The notes under the pieces were generated by a model. That model did not search any database. It saw only the letters and a list, made by a program, of their open reading frames with translations, and was not told the origin of the DNA. Positions 6,705 through 9,518 of a stretch of 9,518 bases of DNA are shown here, piece by piece. Positions within the stretch are counted from its first letter, which is position 1; every line of letters starts with the position of its first letter. The position numbers were made by a program, and so were the translations under genes. The stretch comes from Clostridiales bacterium UBA1774 (GTDB taxonomy: Bacteria; Bacillota; Clostridia; Oscillospirales; Oscillospiraceae). The stretch lies in the NCBI GenBank assembly GCA_002314635.1, contig DCGQ01000036.1, positions 36,272 to 45,789 on the forward strand. Direction: 5' to 3'.

Positions 6705-6761
6705 ATGGCGAAAATACATCAGAATATAAAGCCGCAATGCGGCAGAAAGAAGGTAACTGCG
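6705..6761 (+). other. Leader segment or alternative 19-residue N-terminal extension
   Basis: An in-frame ATG at 6705, with GAGGG 9 nt upstream, would add a basic stretch starting MAKIHQNIKP to the + strand protein. Three observations argue that it is leader instead. The paralogue aligns without gaps from the ATG at 6762. The corresponding sequence before the minus-strand paralogue is similar (AAAATACA, then the hairpin) but out of frame and not part of its protein. The 6762 start gives MPDPK, like MPGPK of the protease. Use of both starts cannot be excluded. Confidence 0.5.
6731..6753 (+). promoter_or_regulatory. Ribosome binding site with upstream 5-bp hairpin, + strand gene
   Basis: GCCGC-AAT-GCGGC (6731-6743) forms a 5-bp hairpin, followed by AGAA and then AGAAGG (6748-6753), 8 nt before the ATG at 6762. 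The same order (hairpin, purine run, Shine-Dalgarno, ATG) occurs before the minus-strand paralogue, which supports 6762 as the real start. Confidence 0.55.
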
Positions 6762-9506
6762 ATGCCCGACCCGAAAACTACAAAAGAAATAGATGAGAAA
6801 ACCTACCTCCTGCTGCAGCAGAAGGCACTGCAGTATCGGGAAATGTTCCGGCGGATCGGCGAGAACGATGATCTGAGTCTGCCCGGTGAAGATGATGGGC
6901 CTGAGTCGGTGAAGAGCGTATACTCGGAAATGAGGCGTTCGCTGAGCGTTGTCTGCCTGTTGGATATCAAAGATCCGACACGCATAGGAGCATTCATAGA
7001 ATCATGGAACAAATTTAACAACGCAGTGTACAAGCTGGCCGGTTTCAGAGACGGAAAATACAATCCGGATCGGGAGCTTTCCCAAAAGGTACACGCAGTC
7101 TACGAACAGCAGGATTACGGCAGCATGGCCGATGATCCTAACTGCGAGAAGCTGCTTATCTGTGCAAACGCCTGCGGGGCGATACAGTCCTCCATTTCGG
7201 GTCTGGATCGCATATTCAAGCTGCGCCAGGCTTTGGAGCCTTATCAGGATTATGATAAGCTGGATAGTGAGCTGGACAGCTTTTTTCGGGAGCTGAATAA
7301 CGATTCGGAGCTGAAACGGATTTTCACGGAGAAGGATGCCTATGCAAAAGAGATAGAATCACTGGATACGACAATGTCTCAGCTTCAGGAAAAGCTTGAT
7401 ATGACAGATGAGCAGTTGGAAGTTCAGCTTTCGGATGATCAGAAAGCTGAACTGACACGACAGCTTTCGACAGAGGAAGAACAACAGCGGAAAAACGCGA
7501 ACGACGCGAACAATATGGAAAATGCCGGGCCGGAGCTGACTATGGAAGCGCGGATCGCCGCCTACAGGGATTTGATCACCATTCAGAATCAAACGAATAT
7601 GGAAGAGAATAAGAGCATTCAGTCTTCCAACGATACGCTGGATCAGAAGATTCAGCAGGTCGAAAAAGAATTCAAGGAAAATAAGGAGAAGCTGGATAAA
7701 GAGCAGAGCAGAGAGACTTTCCTGGAAGCGCAGGAAGCGAAGGATCAGCAGACAGTCAAAGACTATCAGAGTGATGCAACGAAACATAGGAATAAGGAAA
7801 CCGAACTTCGGGGTTTGGTGGGCAAAATGCGGCAGCGGCAGCAGATGCTGAACGCGCTGGACAGCGTCTCGAAGGAAGTGCTGGATGAGTACAACACCGC
7901 GCGGAAAAGCTACGATCCTCTGATACAACTCTGCAACAAGGCTCGCAAAGATCACAAAACAAATGAGCTTGCTTCCCTGAAAGAGGTGTGTTCCCTGTAT
8001 CAAAAACTGGATGACTATAGATTCAGGAAACTGCTGAATCAGCGTAAGGAAGCGGAGAAAGCTGCCAATGTCCCCGGTGAGAAAGCCGGGAAAGCAACTG
8101 ACAAATACATTGCTCTGAGCGATCAGCTTGGGAGAAAAAAAATAGAGTGGCCCGATTTTGAGACAGTCTATGAATTGGATTCAATGCTGGCAGATAACCC
8201 GAAAATCAAGGAGGATGTGGACAAGTTTCTGAAAGATCATCCGAACGAAAACATCCTGCATGCGGTTTCTTCTGTCCAGCAGACATACGAGGAAAATCTC
8301 AATAAGATTCGCGAGAAAGATAAAGCGTATTTCAACGCCCTGGATCAACAGAAGGAGTTATCGACGATTCAGGATCCGGCTGGCAATCACTACGAGAACA
8401 GACTGAGCGATATCGAATCCCTTGAACAGCAGGCGAATCAGGAGATGAAGCTTGCCGATGAGGCCGAAGCCAAATCTAAACACGATTTTGAAGCGGATCG
8501 TTTGGTGGCTGCGAATGAATACCGCAAACAGGCGGTAATTGACGCAGAGAAGAATCAGTTGACCAAAAATGCCGAAAAGGCAACGGAGGGCCTTCGCAGC
8601 CAGAAGAAGCCGCTGAAAGAGATTGTTCAGATTCCCGGCGATGAGGATATCAAAAAAAACATTGAAAAAACAGAGGAAGAAGAACGAAGAAGACGGGAGG
8701 AGGAGCTGGAAAGCGCCATACAGTCAGCAAAGCAGAATAAGAAAATAGCGTTTTTAAATGAATATCGAACAACTATGGGAAATGAGCGTTTAGCGCTGCA
8801 ACAGAAACAGGATCTGCTGAAGAATAAGAGCGAGACCTTTCATAAGCTGTTTAATCAGACAAAGAGCAGACAGGCGGAAAAAAGCAAGCTGGAAAATGAC
8901 CTGGAAGCAGCCAAACAGAACGGGGCACTGAAGCTGGATGGCAACATTCTAAACAATGTCAGTACCGCTCTGGCGAATATTGACAAGGGCAAACGACCCT
9001 TGCATAGGGACAGCAAAGAGTTTACGGAGATGCGGAAGAACCTGAAAGAACTGCATAAACTGTTGAAGAACGATGTTGGATGGATGGGCAATCCAACGCG
9101 TTTGAGAGAGCTGATCAAGGAAAAGCTTACCTCGCTGCGGGATGCGGCGAATCATTATCAGGATGTGAAGCGCAGCAGTGACCACCATATCGTCAAGGAC
9201 TCCAATATGCGCCGCCTGCGTCTGACCCTTGCAGACGGACTGAAGGATTTTTGCAATACTGCGCTGCAGGCAATGAAGGAAAGAACTGAGGCGGAAACGA
9301 ACTTCCTGCAGCAACGTACCAAGCTGCTGCAGAGCACGTCCATGAACATCAGCACGGAAAGCCCGGCGGCATTTCTGAACGCCGGTCTGCAGAAGCAGGC
9401 CCAGCCTCAGAAGGTGAACGCCGAGTCTGTGGCCAATCAGAAAAACAAAACCGTGGCTGCAGCTCCTTCTAAGAAAAACGCCGGACCGGCGGCGGGGAAA
9501 CACTGA
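6762..9506 (+). CDS. Long coiled-coil protein, paralogue of the minus-strand gene, with C-terminal LHRDS module
   Basis: 914 residues from the preferred start (933 from ATG 6705). No signal peptide or membrane segment is seen. Residues 1-165 match the N-terminal helical domain of the minus-strand paralogue without an early gap (Q20-K21, L23 and Y25 coincide). The shared motif ELDSFFRELN begins at residue 170. Long coiled coils follow, rich in Lys, Glu and Gln, including a highly charged Glu/Arg helix near 635-650 (EEERRRREEELE). The C-terminal block at about 740-830 carries GKRPLHRDSKEFTEMR (H748), Y799-x3-KR and KDSNMRRLRL (M816). The end is an Ala/Lys/Pro-rich tail. It has its own strong promoter and lies head-to-head with the operon that encodes its paralogue and the protease. 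It lacks the hydrophobic island found in the paralogue. The family is not recognised; structural rod, exported effector and protease substrate are all open. Confidence 0.88.
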   Translation: MPDPKTTKEIDEKTYLLLQQKALQYREMFRRIGENDDLSLPGEDDGPESVKSVYSEMRRSLSVVCLLDIKDPTRIGAFIESWNKFNNAVYKLAGFRDGKYNPDRELSQKVHAVYEQQDYGSMADDPNCEKLLICANACGAIQSSISGLDRIFKLRQALEPYQDYDKLDSELDSFFRELNNDSELKRIFTEKDAYAKEIESLDTTMSQLQEKLDMTDEQLEVQLSDDQKAELTRQLSTEEEQQRKNANDANNMENAGPELTMEARIAAYRDLITIQNQTNMEENKSIQSSNDTLDQKIQQVEKEFKENKEKLDKEQSRETFLEAQEAKDQQTVKDYQSDATKHRNKETELRGLVGKMRQRQQMLNALDSVSKEVLDEYNTARKSYDPLIQLCNKARKDHKTNELASLKEVCSLYQKLDDYRFRKLLNQRKEAEKAANVPGEKAGKATDKYIALSDQLGRKKIEWPDFETVYELDSMLADNPKIKEDVDKFLKDHPNENILHAVSSVQQTYEENLNKIREKDKAYFNALDQQKELSTIQDPAGNHYENRLSDIESLEQQANQEMKLADEAEAKSKHDFEADRLVAANEYRKQAVIDAEKNQLTKNAEKATEGLRSQKKPLKEIVQIPGDEDIKKNIEKTEEEERRRREEELESAIQSAKQNKKIAFLNEYRTTMGNERLALQQKQDLLKNKSETFHKLFNQTKSRQAEKSKLENDLEAAKQNGALKLDGNILNNVSTALANIDKGKRPLHRDSKEFTEMRKNLKELHKLLKNDVGWMGNPTRLRELIKEKLTSLRDAANHYQDVKRSSDHHIVKDSNMRRLRLTLADGLKDFCNTALQAMKERTEAETNFLQQRTKLLQSTSMNISTESPAAFLNAGLQKQAQPQKVNAESVANQKNKTVAAAPSKKNAGPAAGKH

Positions 9507-9516
9507 TTCCCCCGCC
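9491..9516 (+). terminator. Possible terminator hairpin overlapping the stop codon, cut by the window edge
   Basis: GGCGGGGAA (9491-9499) can pair with TTCCCCCGCC (9507-9516) with one bulged C, around a loop containing the TGA stop (9504-9506). A following T-run cannot be seen because the window ends at 9518, so the terminator call is provisional. Confidence 0.35.
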
Positions 9517-9518
9517 CC

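Larger units (their letters stand above)
6277..6761. other. Divergent control region between the two paralogues
   Basis: This 485-bp stretch, which is AT-rich between about 6410 and 6480, separates the head-to-head paralogous genes. It holds one sigma-A type promoter for each direction (minus: 6426-6454; plus: 6607-6634), a 13-bp palindrome and a pair of 9-bp direct repeats between them, and about 120-140-nt transcribed leaders on both sides. No tRNA, riboswitch or intrinsic terminator was recognised. A plus-strand open frame across part of it (6152-6535) starts inside the minus-strand gene, has no ribosome binding site and is not considered real. Confidence 0.6.

Noticed and set aside
7359..8003. 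Minus-strand 214-codon frame with a hydrophobic product
   Set aside because: Its Leu/Ile/Phe-rich product is the expected antisense reading of Lys/Glu/Gln coiled-coil codons; similar shadows occur opposite both paralogues (including 8949-9503).
3190..9506. Phage tail tape-measure proteins
   Set aside because: Length and coils fit loosely, but there are no hydrophobic transmembrane stretches and no tail genes nearby, and the paralogues are divergent instead of lying in a tail operon.

Overview
The window reads as an accessory locus from a Gram-positive bacterium, most likely a gut-type clostridium (Oscillospiraceae/Lachnospiraceae-like). This is an inference from purine-rich Shine-Dalgarno sites at every start, sigma-A type promoters with TGn-extended -10 boxes, mid-range GC with A-rich leaders, and large Lys/Glu/Gln/Asn-rich proteins without membrane segments. 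No conserved housekeeping gene is present to fix the taxonomy.

Layout: positions 1-85 hold only the last codons of an incomplete + strand gene. Positions 86-204 carry a strong hairpin that acts as intrinsic terminator for the minus-strand operon. Positions 205-3132 (minus) encode a 975-residue protein with an N-terminal papain-like/C39-like cysteine protease domain, a Q/N/P repeat linker, a C-terminal helical module, a 7-residue repeat array and a basic tail. Positions 3190-6276 (minus) encode a 1028-residue, mostly coiled-coil protein; it is promoter-proximal in the same operon, 57 bp upstream of the protease gene. A divergent control region (6277-6761) separates this operon from a + strand gene (6762-9506, 914 residues from the preferred start) encoding a second coiled-coil protein.

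The two coiled-coil proteins are clear paralogues: they align from Met1, through an N-terminal helical domain, a shared FF-x-EL-N motif near residue 170, long coiled coils, and a C-terminal block with GKR-x-LHRDS-x-EFT, Y-x3-KR and KDS-x-MR-x-LRL motifs. A weaker version of the same C-terminal block (EEF, Y-x3-K, FRKLEAV) occurs in the protease protein at about residues 700-800. All three proteins therefore seem to carry the same C-terminal module on different bodies and to end in Lys-rich low-complexity tails. The two paralogue leaders also look related: each has an upstream ATG 56-57 nt before the main start and a small 5-bp hairpin immediately before the ribosome binding site, with one compensatory base-pair change.

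Working model (inference): a three-protein cassette in which a cysteine protease and two long rod-like partners are assembled, sorted or exported through a shared C-terminal module, or in which the protease processes the rods through that module. No secretion machinery, toxin-immunity pair, integrase or defence gene is visible inside the window, so the function stays open.
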